A DNA stretch of 64,000 bases from Agriotes lineatus (GCA_940337035.1 CALNHX010005848.1:36025-100024), one strand, 5' to 3'. Shown: positions 32,599-43,345, counted from the first letter of the stretch. Notes: a model not told the origin generated them from the sequence alone. A program made the numbers and translations.

Positions 32599-32807
32599 CG
32601 AAGGGTGAATAACTTTCACAATCTGGTGTGTAAACCAGCCACATTCAGAATATACTCCTACAATCACTCTACAATCATTACTATCTCATGAAAAATATTG
32701 TCTTATAGTACCTGCACTCAGCTCCAGAATTATAAAAATCGTTTTTATAATGTAGCTGTCGTAATTGGTAATCTGCTGTAAAAATTTGTTTAGTTATTCA
32801 CCCTTCG
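32599..32807. repeat. MITE with CGAAGGGTGAATAACT ends
   Basis: cgaagggtgaataact at 32599 and its exact inverse agttattcacccttcg ending 32807 bound 209 bases without coding capacity. The flanks show no clear duplication. Confidence 0.65.
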
Positions 32808-33413
32808 TTTTTTGAATGAATGAATGCATGCAGTTTGTCATTACTATTTTGAATAGTTTCGAAAAATTAATAGGCCATTAAACGCCGACAACAAACTTTA
32901 TTTCTTATGACCGCAATATTGAATGTTCATATTTTAAACAGCTTTTATAATTTGGTTATTGATGTAAGTAGGTACAATACTATAAAATAATTGAAAACAC
33001 TTTTCATTGAAAGTTGTTTAAGAAACAATTGCTGCTATCTTTTCAAGTAGGAATCTGACGTGGATGGTTACATTGTTTGCCATATTTTGGAGTAGGTATA
33101 GATGAAAACACGGAAAACGATTTCATTTTACTTTTGCTGCTTTTCCTTTTTTTACTCCTTGATCTAATGCTGTTGTAGATCACTTGGTCGTCACTTCATT
33201 TCAAGTGGGTAGCCACTGAAAACTATAATACACACAATTACAATTTGTGACATATTTAAAATAATTTTTATAATGACGAGATAAGAGATCTAATTTTACA
33301 TAAAAAGAACTCCTTGTCAGAGGTTTCATGACTATCTTGGAAAAACTAGAATTGTTGTGCATTGTTGAAAAACAAAAAATGCTACTATTTAAAATTGTGA
33401 GCATCCAGTTTTG

Positions 33414-33505
33414 TATTGTTTGAGGCTTTCGCGGTTACTCGAATGCTGGGTGTTCATATACAAATACTACGCGGTCTAAGCCGAAATTCCATGCTAAAGA
33501 GAAGC
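33414..33505 (+). repeat. Fragment of the 58-kb repeat family (unit U)
   Basis: gtttgaggctttcgcggtta plus ctcgaa, then tgctgggtgttcat.tacaaatactacgcggtctaagccgaaattc. The latter recurs at 58588-58636 (+) and 58185-58245 (-). The first 26 bases occur inverted at 58654-58680. Confidence 0.75.
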
Positions 33506-33656
33506 ATCCAGTTTGGCACCAAAGTGAAAACAACTTGACTATCCCTATCCCTACTCCTATTTTATATTCCGACTACACAACCAGTAAATTCCTATTTGTT
33601 TCACTAGCAGTGCAAAAATTAATTGTTTAGTAATATTTAGTTATCCACACATTTTA

Positions 33657-33985
33657 GGGTGTCCGTTATAATACAGATTTTTCAAATTTTTATGGAAGTT
33701 TTTTATTTGTTTCCATTTAGGAAATGAAGTTTTTTGCTCATTAATTCATCTCGATCAGATTATTTTTCACCCTGCCACAAGCTGTTTGAAATTTGTGAAA
33801 AAAATCATTTTTTTTGTACGTTTTATTGTGTGTGAAAATATGAACAGACAGAAAGTTGATAGATGTTTATTTGACGGGATTTCATATTATATTATATAGA
33901 AAATACCATACATAAAACTTTTTGAAATCTATGAAATCCTAGGTAAACTTAAAAATTTTAAAAATTCGTATTATAACAGACACCC
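33657..33985. mobile_element. TTA-flanked MITE
   Basis: Ends GGGTGTCCGTTATAATAC and the inverse of GGGTGTCTGTTATAATAC (about 30 imperfect bases), flanked by TTA on both sides (33654-33656 and 33986-33988). A 3-bp TTA/TWA target points to the PIF/Harbinger group. 329 bases, non-coding. Confidence 0.75.
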
Positions 33986-34289
33986 TTACACATTTCTGCA
34001 ATTTCTGCCTACGTACCATCTATATCTTATCATTTTGATGATCCCAATAATATTAAAAATTAATGTTTACACCCTCTATCATAATTTCATATATTAGCTT
34101 TTAAAGCGCTTCTTAATGATTGGTAATTAATTAAGCTTAGTTAATTTTATTTACTATTTAAAATAATACTTAATTCAATTATTACTGTTAAAGTTGTAGT
34201 TTAACTATTCATTTCAGTAGCATAGAATGGAGTTTTATCTACATATTTATTTTATTTATTTATAAACCATGTCACCACTGCATTGTTAG

Positions 34290-34426
34290 TAGCACTGGCA
34301 AGCTATGTCAAATTCGAGATTTGCAGGTTAAGTTTTTCGTCAGTCTGTGTCAAACAACACACAAAACATAACCTACTAGCCTCCAATTTGACATAGACTG
34401 ACAATACACTTCAGTACTGCCAAACG
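34290..34426. repeat. Fold-back MITE family, copy 4
   Basis: Core tatgtcaaattcgagatttg with ctagcctccaatttgacata, followed by the outer right arm acacttcagtactgccaaac. The left outer arm is lost. Confidence 0.8.
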
Positions 34427-34539
34427 TATAACATGAATCACTTTCCAAATTGTCACTATGACTTTTCATGGCTGTCAATAACAAAATTTGTTTTTTTTAG
34501 GTATTTATTGATTAATGAAATTATAAGAATTGAATAAAA

Positions 34540-34664
34540 TTTTGTATTATACACGACGATCAAGTTATTATTATCCACTGTTGAATCATTAACGTCTCGA
34601 CTTCATCTAGACGTTAAAAGGATTCACTCCTCAATAAAATTTAACTATCGTCTTGTATAATAAA
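34540..34664. repeat. Short hairpin MITE
   Basis: ttgtattatacacgacgat and atcgtcttgtataataaat are inverted matches, and inner ttaacgtctcgacttc / tctagacgttaa continue the fold. About 125 bases. Confidence 0.65.
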
Positions 34665-35914
34665 TAACTATAAAAACGCCGAATAAAATGTTATATTGTT
34701 CTGTTTTATGTAAGTCGAAAATGTATGTAATACTAAAATCTAAGAATTTAATAAATGAATTATAAAAATAACTTGTTGGAAATTATTATGTGTTATCTGA
34801 ATACCGCTGTTGTATTTCGATAAATATGAGTGTAAATTAATACCATGATTTGAGATACAACGAATTAGTGTGTGGTGATGTAGAAGTTAATATTGCAGTA
34901 CATAGTAATTACGTAATACTAGTTATTAGTACACTAAACTAAATTTTTAATGCATTGGAAAAAGTTATGCAACCCATTATACTAGTCAACTTAATACTAT
35001 TTTTTTTAAATTTAATTTTAGGGGTCGGATTCTAACGTAGGTTCTGTTTGATGGTGTCAACTTGTCATTTGCTCTTTGCACCTCATAAATTTATAGATAA
35101 AAAATGTCTAGAAGGAAATATACACGTCGCAACAGTAATAGACTATAATTCTGTTTTATTTTCTTATTTTATAATTAACATTAAACAAATCGATGACATT
35201 AATCGAACTGTCATAAGATAAGCATTAAAAAATAGAGTATAGTGGCATTCATTCTGGACGCTTTTAATGAATTTGCTCGATTCACTGTTCATAAAGTTAA
35301 TTCTGAAATTCTATAGGCTACCCACATTAATTTTTAAAGTGGGTTTTAATACATTTCTTAATTTTTAAACATGTTTAAATATTGAATTAAGACACCATAA
35401 ATTTAATATAAAACGAGCGTTAATTTAGGATACCAGAAAAGCATTTTTTGCCAACATAAATAAGAAATGAAGAAGTTATAAGTGTCCAGAATTAATGTCT
35501 CTTGTGTAGTATGTTGGCTACACAAAATGGTAAATATAAAAATATGTTTAAAAGTGAGATTTTCATATTAACAATAGCAACTATATTAAAATAGTATAAT
35601 ACATTATAATACAGATTGTCTAGTGATGTTATATCTAACTAGTAAAATATCTTTTATCATTGTTTACCTGAAAAACTGACCAAAAACCAAATTTTGCATT
35701 TAAATTTATCCTAGATAACAACCTTTTCGACAATATGTGGTCAAAACGACCTTTAGATATACAACAGTGTTAATTTTATATGTACTGTGAGTTTTGACTA
35801 CTTTATCCAAGATCCCAACACTTTATAGAAGAAGCAAATTTTAAGTAGGCAAAATCCACGGTACATATATATATAACTATCGTAGCGCCAGTAGTTGAAA
35901 TAGACTTTATACAT

Positions 35915-35915
<1 letters not shown>
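34665..35915. other. Unassigned AT-rich stretch
   Basis: No open frame with motifs and no repeat partner were recognised. Confidence 0.45.

Positions 35916-35917
<2 letters not shown>

Positions 35918-35947
<30 letters not shown>
35918..35947. repeat. (AT)n microsatellite
   Basis: About 15 uninterrupted AT dinucleotides. Confidence 0.95.
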
Positions 35948-35951
<4 letters not shown>

Positions 35952-36007
35952 TATTAACGCTACTGTCAGCAATATTATATTGCAATCTATTACACACAAA
36001 ATACATT

Positions 36008-36395
36008 ATGGTGATTACACATAAAAACGGCGATGCTCATGGTTATGATATACGCAGTCGAGACGATATACGGGTTCCCCAGCAAAGATTAACATCCACT
36101 AAACGAAATCATTTTGGAATAGGATTGTTTAATTCGCTCCCTAGTACTCTCAAAAATGGTCCAACAAAAAACTTTAAAGTTAAGCTTAAAAACCATAATC
36201 TGGCCAATGTCTACTTTGTATAAAATTAAGACTTGTTTTATTGGCTATAGTATTTTGGTGTTGCTGTATTTTTCTGAAGATAATTGTTTTATTTGTGTAT
36301 ACGTATTGTATTTTTAAAATTTTAATAAAAATTGTGACATATCTCAGCACCACGGTGTATAGTGAAATGAATAAATACTACTGCTACTACTATGT
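36008..36395 (+). pseudogene. 3' end of a non-LTR retrotransposon
   Basis: Seventy codons read YDIRSRDDIRVPQQRL, FGIGLFNSLPSTLKN and KNFKVKLKNH to a stop at about 36221. This is the post-reverse-transcriptase tail seen in CR1/Jockey-like LINEs, comparable in pattern to FQIYAMYNSLPSNLKD in the 0.8-2.9 kb relic. A 3' untranslated part follows, ending with aatgaataaatactactgct and further TAC repeats. Everything upstream of the tail is missing. A DDE transposon is inserted 35 bases beyond. Confidence 0.75.
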
Positions 36396-36429
36396 ACTTC
36401 CAAGGTCGCCCATACCGGGCCATCAAATA

Positions 36430-37736
36430 CAATGAGAGCCAAAATGATTTGTTCATTTTTAATAGGCAATAACAAAAATAATTATTTATTAATCGCTATA
36501 TTACTGATAACAATTTGAAAGAGGAGGCTTTGGAGATATTTTGACAGTTGTCAAAATGGTGCGTTGGAACATACAGCAACGCATATTTTGTGTTGAAAAT
36601 TTTCTTAAATTTAGTTCAATTATTCAAACTCAACGTTTATTTCGTCTACATTTTAATGTTCGTGATGTTCCGGCTCGAACTGTTATTTCGTATTGGGTAA
36701 GGAAGTGGCGAAATCATGGGTCAGTTGAGAGAAGAAAATCAACCGGGAGGATTCGCTCTGCATGCAATCCTGAAAATGAGGAACGGGTGAGACAATCAAT
36801 TCTGCGTAGCCCAAATCGATTAGTTCGGCGGCATGCGGCAGCGTTAAATTTATCTGCAACAAGTACCCGAAGAATGCTGCACAAAATGAAGTTTCATCCA
36901 TACAAAATAGCAGTGGTGCAGAAGTTAACTGATTGTGATAAACAAAGCCGTGTTGAGTTTTGTCAACGTTTTTTGGAGTTAAGCAATGAGGAACCCGATA
37001 TCGCACAACATCTTTTTATGAGCGACGAAGCACACTTTACTTTACATGGCTTGGTAAATAAACAGAATTTTCGATACTGGGCTACCGAAAACCCGTGTGA
37101 AATCTATGAAAGACCCTTACATTCCCCAAAAGTGACTGTTTGGTGTGCCGTATCATCGTCAAAAATCATCGGTCCATATTTTTTTGAAGAAAACGGCGAA
37201 ACAGTCACAGTCAATTCTCAACGGTATGCACATATGCTCCAGACATTTTTTATACCGCAAATTGAAGAAGAAGAAAGAAATCACTTTTTTCAACAAGACG
37301 GTGCGACCTGTCATACTGCAAGAATAAGTATGGAGATCCTGCGACAGACATTTCCGAATAGACTAATTTCTCGAAACGGTGATTTTAATTGGCCCCCGAG
37401 ATCTCCTGATATTACTGTTCCAAACTTTTTTCTTTGGGGATATTTAAAGAGTAGAGTGTTCAAGAGTAAGCCTAGAAATATAGAGGAGCTCAAAAGAAAT
37501 ATCCGACAAGAAATTGAAGCTATTCCACAGGATATGCTTCAACGAGTTATGGCAGATTTCGTCCGTCGTTTAGAAGAGTGTGTGGAGAAGGGTGGCGGAC
37601 CTTTAACACACACTATATTCAAAAAGTAAAACTCCCATTATTACTTTTTAAGATGTCATTTATATTATTTCTGCATTTAAAATAATTCATGTGTTATTTC
37701 CTATTAAAAATGAACAAATCATTTTGGCTCTCATTG
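36430..37736 (+). mobile_element. Complete, young mariner/Tc1-class transposon
   Basis: Ends CAATGAGAGCCAAAATGATT and its inverse, matching over about 45 bases with a few differences, are flanked by TA (36428-36429 and 37737-37738). The element is 1307 bases and contains one uninterrupted transposase gene. Near-identical terminal repeats and an open frame suggest recent activity. Confidence 0.93.
36556..37629 (+). CDS. mariner/Tc1-class transposase, intact frame
   Basis: The 357-residue product (from ATG at 36556; the frame is open slightly further upstream) has an N-terminal paired helix-turn-helix region with the GRIRS linker. The catalytic core has FMSDEAHF (first D), FQQDGATCHTA (second D) and PPRSPDIT...FFLWGYLKSRV (third acidic residue). 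About 36 residues separate the second D from the D of SPD, unlike the 34 of classical mariners, so the exact family is uncertain. VPNFF stands where many relatives have a further aspartate. It would cut and paste its own ends at TA. No frameshift or stop. Confidence 0.9.
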   Translation: MVRWNIQQRIFCVENFLKFSSIIQTQRLFRLHFNVRDVPARTVISYWVRKWRNHGSVERRKSTGRIRSACNPENEERVRQSILRSPNRLVRRHAAALNLSATSTRRMLHKMKFHPYKIAVVQKLTDCDKQSRVEFCQRFLELSNEEPDIAQHLFMSDEAHFTLHGLVNKQNFRYWATENPCEIYERPLHSPKVTVWCAVSSSKIIGPYFFEENGETVTVNSQRYAHMLQTFFIPQIEEEERNHFFQQDGATCHTARISMEILRQTFPNRLISRNGDFNWPPRSPDITVPNFFLWGYLKSRVFKSKPRNIEELKRNIRQEIEAIPQDMLQRVMADFVRRLEECVEKGGGPLTHTIFKK

Positions 37737-37738
37737 TA

Positions 37739-38140
37739 CATTTCAGTTCGAATTGGCTGCTTATGAATGCATTTACAGTAGGTTTAAACGAAGCCACAAT
37801 AAACTACTCGTAGATCTGAAATGTATTTGATCACTCTACAGAAGGGAATCACAAAATGACAAAAAGAATTTCGAAATTTAAATATACAGGATTTACCATT
37901 ATCATCTAGACACATGACGCGATTGCATGGCCATATCAGCGTACATAAATCAAACAAGTAGACACTCACTGTCGATGTCGGTTCCTTTGATGTAAAAATA
38001 CCGATTTGGATGACCTTGAACGGCTCCTGGGGGGTACTTTCCGATGGTACTAACAGATGGTGCCGCTACTTTATCACATATGATTGGTAGCAGAGCTAGT
38101 AACTGGCTCTAATTGGTAATATTTTGTGCTGCCATCTGAT
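37739..38140. other. Unassigned stretch
   Basis: Flank of the DDE transposon; no motif-bearing frame or repeat was recognised. Confidence 0.4.
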
Positions 38141-38341
38141 AGTGTTGAATTCAGACTGTTTACTGCGGGGGGGAAAATTAAACTTCTGGGGGATATTTTT
38201 ACCTATTTCCTCGCAATTCACCCATTCTTTTATAAATAAAAAAAATATGAATAGATGTAGTAATTTTTCCGGGGGGGAATGCTGTACTGCCCAGGGGGGG
38301 GGGGAATTTCCCTCCCGGTCACCCCCCCTGGATTCAACACT
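38141..38341. repeat. G-rich MITE-like element
   Basis: AGTGTTGAATTCAG at the left and the inverse of AGTGTTGAATCCAG at the right differ at one base. The interior carries several G runs, including 12 consecutive G at 38293-38304 and a run of C. The termini resemble hAT elements, but no 8-bp duplication is present. Confidence 0.5.
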
Positions 38342-38398
38342 GGTCTCTACTTGTTTGATGTATGTATGCTGGCCATATCACACCATGTAAGTAGGGCA

Positions 38399-38800
38399 AC
38401 ATATTACTTTTCCCGCTGCTGATCATGTAATTCAGTGATACAGCCTTAGTACAAACGTGTAAGTCGGTGATATTATTATTAAGTTCCTAGGATAATAAAA
38501 TTAGCAAAACAAGATGCAGATTTAGACGTTTTGTTTATAAATTGCAAGTGTTTATGTGACATGTAACACTCACAGGTAACACGACTCACGAAAACTAATC
38601 CTGGTGACAGGTGACAAACCAAACGATTTTTTTCAAAAATCTAGGAAAAATTCGATAAGCAGCGGGAAAAATATAATAAGATAACTCGGAATGTATCGCC
38701 TATTAACATTTTCGGTAGGCAACAAGCCGCGACTTCGTCTTGGCTTGTCTTGCCTACCTCAAATGTTAATAGGGCCTTATATTCCTTGTTACTTAAATAG
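38399..38800. repeat. Nested hairpins
   Basis: ttttcccgctgctgatc (38408-38424) and gataagcagcgggaaaa (38654-38670) form an outer inverted pair. Separately, gcctattaacattttcggta...tacctcaaatgttaatagggc (38698-38776) forms a strong hairpin with ggcaacaagcc/ggcttgtcttgcc inside, and weaker pairing extends about 20 bases further. These are probably two small MITEs side by side. Confidence 0.55.
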
Positions 38801-39961
38801 CTATAGTTACGGGAAAATACTGTCCAAATAAGTATACAGCGTGAGTCGCCGAGGAAAGTACCAAACTCCGGGGGTGTATACAACCAGTACCGTCTTAAAT
38901 ACAAAGGCCTCCGGCGTGACTCCAGCACAGAAGGCCGAACGTCGGATATATCGCATAGGTGCAGAGTGTCTATATGTGTTTATAACTTTAAAAATCAAGG
39001 GCTTTCTGTCGAAACCTGGGCTACCAGTCGTGAACTGAGCCCTTAGTCGTGCCCCATTCTCTTTGTTGTAATGAAAAACCAATTTTCAAATCAAAAACCA
39101 TAATTTTGAATACTAAACCTACAACGAATTCGAAAATGTTACAAATCGTGTATTAACCTACGTAATAAATAAGTAAAACTCGAGATATGGTTCATTTATT
39201 TGTTTAACGTAATTTAGTTTTCTACCCTTATTTTCCTTTTACTCAATCGATTATTATTCATTTTAGCTCAATAATTTTTTATAATAATTATAACATAATG
39301 AAATAAAACTAAATTGACTACCCATTATGTGGATATAACTCACGGTTCAAATTCTTCATTAAGCTGTAATTGTCGTCTACCATTAATTGATCTTGATAAA
39401 CTAACTTGTATGTGCAACGCTCCCATTTAATTTTCCTCAGTGCAACATAACGGCTAACAGTTGTCTTTTTGTTATGTTTTTTTTTAATATGTTTGGGATC
39501 AGAAAATTTACGGACATTGAATTCTGATATTTAAAATATATTTAAATTATTTTTAGCTGTTTTATTTGATCTCGTTTATTGTTGAAATAGTACAGGGTGA
39601 TCAAAAATAAAATTGATCGCGGGAGCCCATGAAATAAAATGTCCACTGTCTACACTGCACTCATTAATGCTACATTTGAACTAAAAGTAACTGTATTATT
39701 AGTTCGTACGACTTTAACGCAGTCTAATAAGCTACACTATATGAAATAGTAGATTATGCAATGAGGGAGAGAAATGCGTTATTTTGCTGAGATTCAATTG
39801 CACTGAAGGAAAATAGCAGTCTCTCCGAGTTGCATATACTATTTTTTTTCACGTTGCAGGAAGATTTAAAACGAAAAACCTGTTTTTTTAAAACGTAATT
39901 TATTGACATTTTAGTTACGATAATTTTAAAATTAGTAGCCTATGGTAAATTTTAAAGTTGG

Positions 39962-40105
39962 TGGCACTGTAAGTCATGACAAGAGCTCACAATTATGTCA
40001 AATTCGAGGTTAGCAGGTTAGATTTTGCGTCAGTTTGTGTCAAAACTGAAGCAAAACCTAACCTGATAACCTAGAATTTGACATAATTGTGAGCTTTTGT
40101 TGCTC
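39962..40105. repeat. Fold-back MITE family, copy 5 (variant ends)
   Basis: The core tgtcaaattcgaggttagca with ctgataacctagaatttgac is shared with the other copies, but the arms continue as agctcacaattatg / cataattgtgagct. This is a different outer sequence from copies 1-4. Confidence 0.8.
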
Positions 40106-40345
40106 AGTCATAATGAAAACTCCTTAGGAAAATTTCTCTCCTCTAGGGAGTAATTCATTATTTCTATCACGATTTGGGTATCGTAGAAACGGTGTTTTGC
40201 TCCCAGACGTAAAATTAATATTTATTCAAACCCAATTTATAGATTAAATTGACAGGTGACATTAAAACAACAAGTGGATAAATTAAACAAGACGTCGAAA
40301 ATGAATTTTTGTAAAATCGTACTAAAATATGGTCATTTATGCATT

Positions 40346-40439
40346 AATTTGCGGGCGTAAATAGTGCCGTTTGCGCCCTAAGGCCTAAAAATAATTTGCG
40401 GGCGTAAATAATGCCTTTTGCGCCCTAAGGCCTAAAAAA
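40346..40439. repeat. Two 47-bp tandem units
   Basis: aatttgcgggcgtaaatagt...gcgccctaaggcctaaaaat is repeated twice (40346-40392, 40393-40439) with three differences. Each unit is internally complementary (gcgggcgtaaat, gcgccctaaggcc). Confidence 0.85.
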
Positions 40440-40546
40440 CCAGCATCACATTGGCAACCAACAACAATTTGATTTTTGAGAACGAATCGTGCCATTTATT
40501 TTTCAAAGCTTTATGGTGGATTTTACAAAAAATCTTGTTTGCATTT

Positions 40547-40656
40547 CGGGCGTGAACGGCGATTTTGGCCCTTTGGCGTTTAATAATCCTTCGGCCCTTC
40601 GGGCCTCTGGCTTATAATTCCGCCGCGGGCCAAAATCGCCTCCTTCACGCCCTTAA
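40547..40656. repeat. GC-rich hairpin MITE
   Basis: gggcgtgaacggcgattttg plus gccc pairs with gggccaaaatcgcc-tccttcacgccc. The loop holds a second small stem (cggcccttcgggcc). It shares the GGGCGT and CGCCC vocabulary with the tandem units just upstream. Confidence 0.75.
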
Positions 40657-41190
40657 TACAAAAATAGCTATTTAAACTTCGAAAAAATTTATAGTTCTAT
40701 GTTAACAAAACGCATGCTACAGATTAGGCAAGTTTTATTGTTTTCAGTGGCTTCCGCTATCAAGTTTATTTATGATCCTTCTATAGTTACGTTTATCTGC
40801 GCGAAATGCTAAAATTAAAAATTTCCCTAAAATGTACACAATTTTCAAAATAAAAGTTCAGACAGGAATAAAATGCAAACAACTATTTTATGTTTCAATT
40901 ATATCTATTTATTTTCAAACATCGTTTTCATTTCAGTATATTCAAACCCATACAAAATATAAATATTAAAATTTTGCAATTCAACTAATCACAAACGTTA
41001 AATTCAATTTAATACTGCTAATGGAATAATATAAGAATGTGTTTTTGATGTATACAAATGCTCATCTACAATGCTGCTTATATTTTCTAACAATAATATA
41101 AAAAGAGTCTTTATTGAAAATTGTGTAGGTATTATTCAGTTCCTACAATTGTCACTAATTGCTGCACTCAACATAGCTAGCTTTTATACA
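40657..41190. other. Unassigned, downstream of the insulin-like gene
   Basis: AT-rich, with no open frame. It would contain the 3' untranslated region and poly(A) site of the insulin-like gene if the transcript extends this far. Confidence 0.4.
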
Positions 41191-41195
41191 GTTCC

Positions 41196-41206
41196 AGATT
41201 TATTTT
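41196..41206 (-). terminator. Poly(A) signal candidate of the insulin-like gene
   Basis: AATAAA on the minus strand lies about 90 bases after the stop codon, within an otherwise AT-rich stretch, so it could be chance. Confidence 0.4.
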
Positions 41207-41296
41207 CAATAAATTCCTTAATTTTAAGATAAGTTTAGACGAAAACGCAGAAGCAGTAATGAGCGTTGCATAATCTTCGAACAGAATCCGAGTAGC

Positions 41297-41756
41297 TTAT
41301 TGTTTTCCACAGTAAGTTGTCATTTCCCAAAGAGTACAAGGTTTATAACAGCATTCATATACAACACCTTGATTAGTATTACGTTTTCGAAGTTCCACTG
41401 GAATTATCGACTTGGCTTGCTGCCTCGATCGAAATGGAAATGATAAAAGTGGATCATTGAAATATTCTAAAGAGTCAACGTCGTCATAATCTTCGTGGCC
41501 GTTAAGTTTATTTGCTAAAAACTCGTTTACTAAAATAAAATTATAAACTAGTATTGCGAAATGTTTACTTACATGCCATGCTCTTTTTCTGTTTAGTATT
41601 GTACACGCCATCACAAACTAATGACAACATATCTGCTAAGTGGCTTCCACAAAACTTTCCTTTCATCGCTTTCATATCCTTTTCTGTCATTTCCAACTCG
41701 AACGTTATATTTAAAAAAGTGGCCCATAAAACAATAAGTGCTAAGTAACGAACCAT
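41297..41756 (-). CDS. Insulin-like peptide precursor
   Basis: Two coding exons, 41756-41573 and 41529-41297, are joined across a 42-base GT-AG intron and give a 138-residue preprohormone. Residues 1-20 are a hydrophobic secretion signal (MVRYLALIVLWATFLNITF). The B chain follows, with KFCGSHLADMLSLVCDGVYN holding the two B-chain cysteines. A C-peptide rich in acidic residues comes next, then the basic cleavage site LRKR. The A chain reads GVVYECCYKPCTLWEMTTYC, with the CC-3-C-8-C spacing of insulins. All six cysteines are present. It should be a secreted ligand of the insulin receptor, acting in growth and metabolism. The intron between B and C-peptide coding parts is small. The paralogue number cannot be decided here. 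Confidence 0.95.
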
Positions 41757-41835
41757 CTAAAAAAAAATATAATGACTACAGCAGATATTATAATATAGAT
41801 AATAGACTTATTTGTAGTATTACAAGCCTTCTTAC
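41757..41835 (-). other. Putative 5' UTR intron of the insulin-like gene
   Basis: A GTAAG donor (minus strand, 41835) and a polypyrimidine tract ending TTTTTTTTAG directly before the ATG bound 79 bases. If used, the start codon is the first base of the second exon. Inferred from consensus only. Confidence 0.6.
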
Positions 41836-41859
41836 CCTGAATTGCAGCAGTGGCGTAAG

Positions 41860-41901
41860 ACCAATAATGTAGTAACATCTACCGCAGCATGGCTTTATAT
41901 A
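41860..41901 (-). promoter_or_regulatory. TATA box and likely start of the insulin-like transcript
   Basis: The minus strand carries TATATAAAGCC at 41901-41891. A transcription start would be expected about 30 bases downstream, near 41865, leaving a first exon of roughly 30 untranslated bases before the predicted 5' intron. Confidence 0.6.
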
Positions 41902-42480
41902 CTAAGACGGTGCACGTCGTGCAGTGATGTGCAAAGATTGTACTAGGAAACTTACAGTTTACAGTTGATCTTCTCTACGAATTATGTAGATTAAGTAACC
42001 TGTCTCTATCATTAAGGACATTTTCCGTAATTTGATGAATATTGTATGTAGGTCGCCGTTTTAAAATAGATTCCATTATAAATAAATTTTCGTGCGTAAG
42101 TCAGATACAATACAGGGAAGAAATCTAAAATTTAGTTTTGAGAACAAAGAATTCGTTTTAACACTTACAGTTTGATTGTACACATTTAGTTTTTTTAGGC
42201 TTTCGTTTACATTGATTTATTTTTAGATAAAATAGGATCGATATATTATGAGTCATAATATTGGTTTGGTGGTTTGGCTATTTATTTAAGGGCGGAGAAA
42301 TGTTGAAAAGTACTAATTTGTGTGTCTCACCAACATCTTGCGACTAATTATCACGGTCCCATATTATTCAGTTAAGTACTCATTGGCAGGGCATCTATTG
42401 CCGTTTGTTGTTTTATTGAAATTCCCCAAAAATATCTAGACATTTCAAACAAATATGTACTTACAGATATTAGCAATCCA
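41902..42480. other. Upstream flank of the insulin-like gene
   Basis: AT-rich and non-coding; no recognised control motif beyond the TATA box. Ends at a long inverted-repeat element. Confidence 0.4.
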
Positions 42481-42483
42481 TAT

Positions 42484-43123
42484 ACGGTTTTCAAAGTTAA
42501 GTCGGCACTATTGCTAACTTCGTTATTATTGGAGCTACCAAGTCAGTTAAATAGGCAAACTAGTAGTATTTTTTTCGCCAATTACGATGGTGAAAACGGA
42601 AACAAAATCGAACAACGCGTTCGCGAGTTATATCAAAAAGTTCAATTTTTTCAAGTTGGACACTCAGTATACAATATTCACAATCGATAGGAAATTGAAT
42701 TCTGAACAAAAAGTGTCCTATGTCCTTTTATCCTAATGTCAAACGTATTGATGATTTTTCAAATTCGTCAAGGTGGCTATGTTAGCGGCAATTTTGCCTT
42801 ATCATAAAATAGAAATTAAAAAGAATATCCATGAAGTGAAACAATATCGTTCATTTCAAATTATTCCATGAACTTATACAATCAAAACTCAAATTAGATG
42901 CTCAAAAACATCACCCTCTTGCTCCAAACATTCTTGAGCCCGCTTGTAAACGCTTCTAGTGGCCCTGGCAATGACATAACTCGCGAAAGCGATGTTTGAT
43001 TTTGATTCCGTTTTCACCATTGTAATTGGCGAAAAAAATACTACTAGTTTGCCTATTTAACTGACTTTGTAGCTCCAATAATAACGAAGTTAGCAATAGT
43101 GCCGACTTAACTTTGAAAACCGT
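42484..43123. mobile_element. Long terminal-inverted-repeat element upstream of the insulin-like gene
   Basis: About 150 bases at each end are inverted copies with only a few differences (acggttttcaaagttaagtc / its inverse). Flanks show TAT on both sides (42481-42483, 43124-43126). Both arms contain an ATG followed by MVKTETKSN or MVKTESKSN-type codons in the respective orientation, so a start of an ancestral coding region was captured in the repeat. 640 bases, no transposase. Confidence 0.8.
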
Positions 43124-43139
43124 TATAACGGGAACAGGG

Positions 43140-43345
43140 CAGCATTAATTACATTGCTAACATCATAATGAAATTTGATTGATTGACGTCACAACTTACG
43201 GCACGCTATGCCATCATATGCACACCATGTCACAATTATACCCTCAACATATGCCCCCAGGATATTTGAAATTTTCAATTATTGTTTTAATTAAGATGGA
43301 CGTCATAATTCAATTTGACCTTTAATTAAATTGGTTGACGTAAGA
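43140..43345 (-). repeat. Dispersed repeat, 3' part (TGACGTCA-rich)
   Basis: On the minus strand this matches 63515-63690 on the plus strand: atgacgtccatctt, aaaacaataa, atatcc-gg-g-cat, ttgtgac, atggcatagcgtg, taagttgtgacgtcaatcaa. It appears to belong to the same family as the tRNA-like module at 43780-43925. Confidence 0.7.

Noticed and set aside
38841..39082. Overlapping frames on both strands at about 38.9 kb
   Set aside because: A GC-richer patch keeps both strands open by composition; no motif on either strand.
39597..39625. TACAGGGTGATCAAAAATA as a mariner-type terminal repeat
   Set aside because: No inverted partner with the same sequence was found within several kb.
40340..40440. 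Direct repeats considered as a CRISPR-like array
   Set aside because: Only two adjacent 47-base units with no spacers, in an animal genome; a simple tandem duplication.
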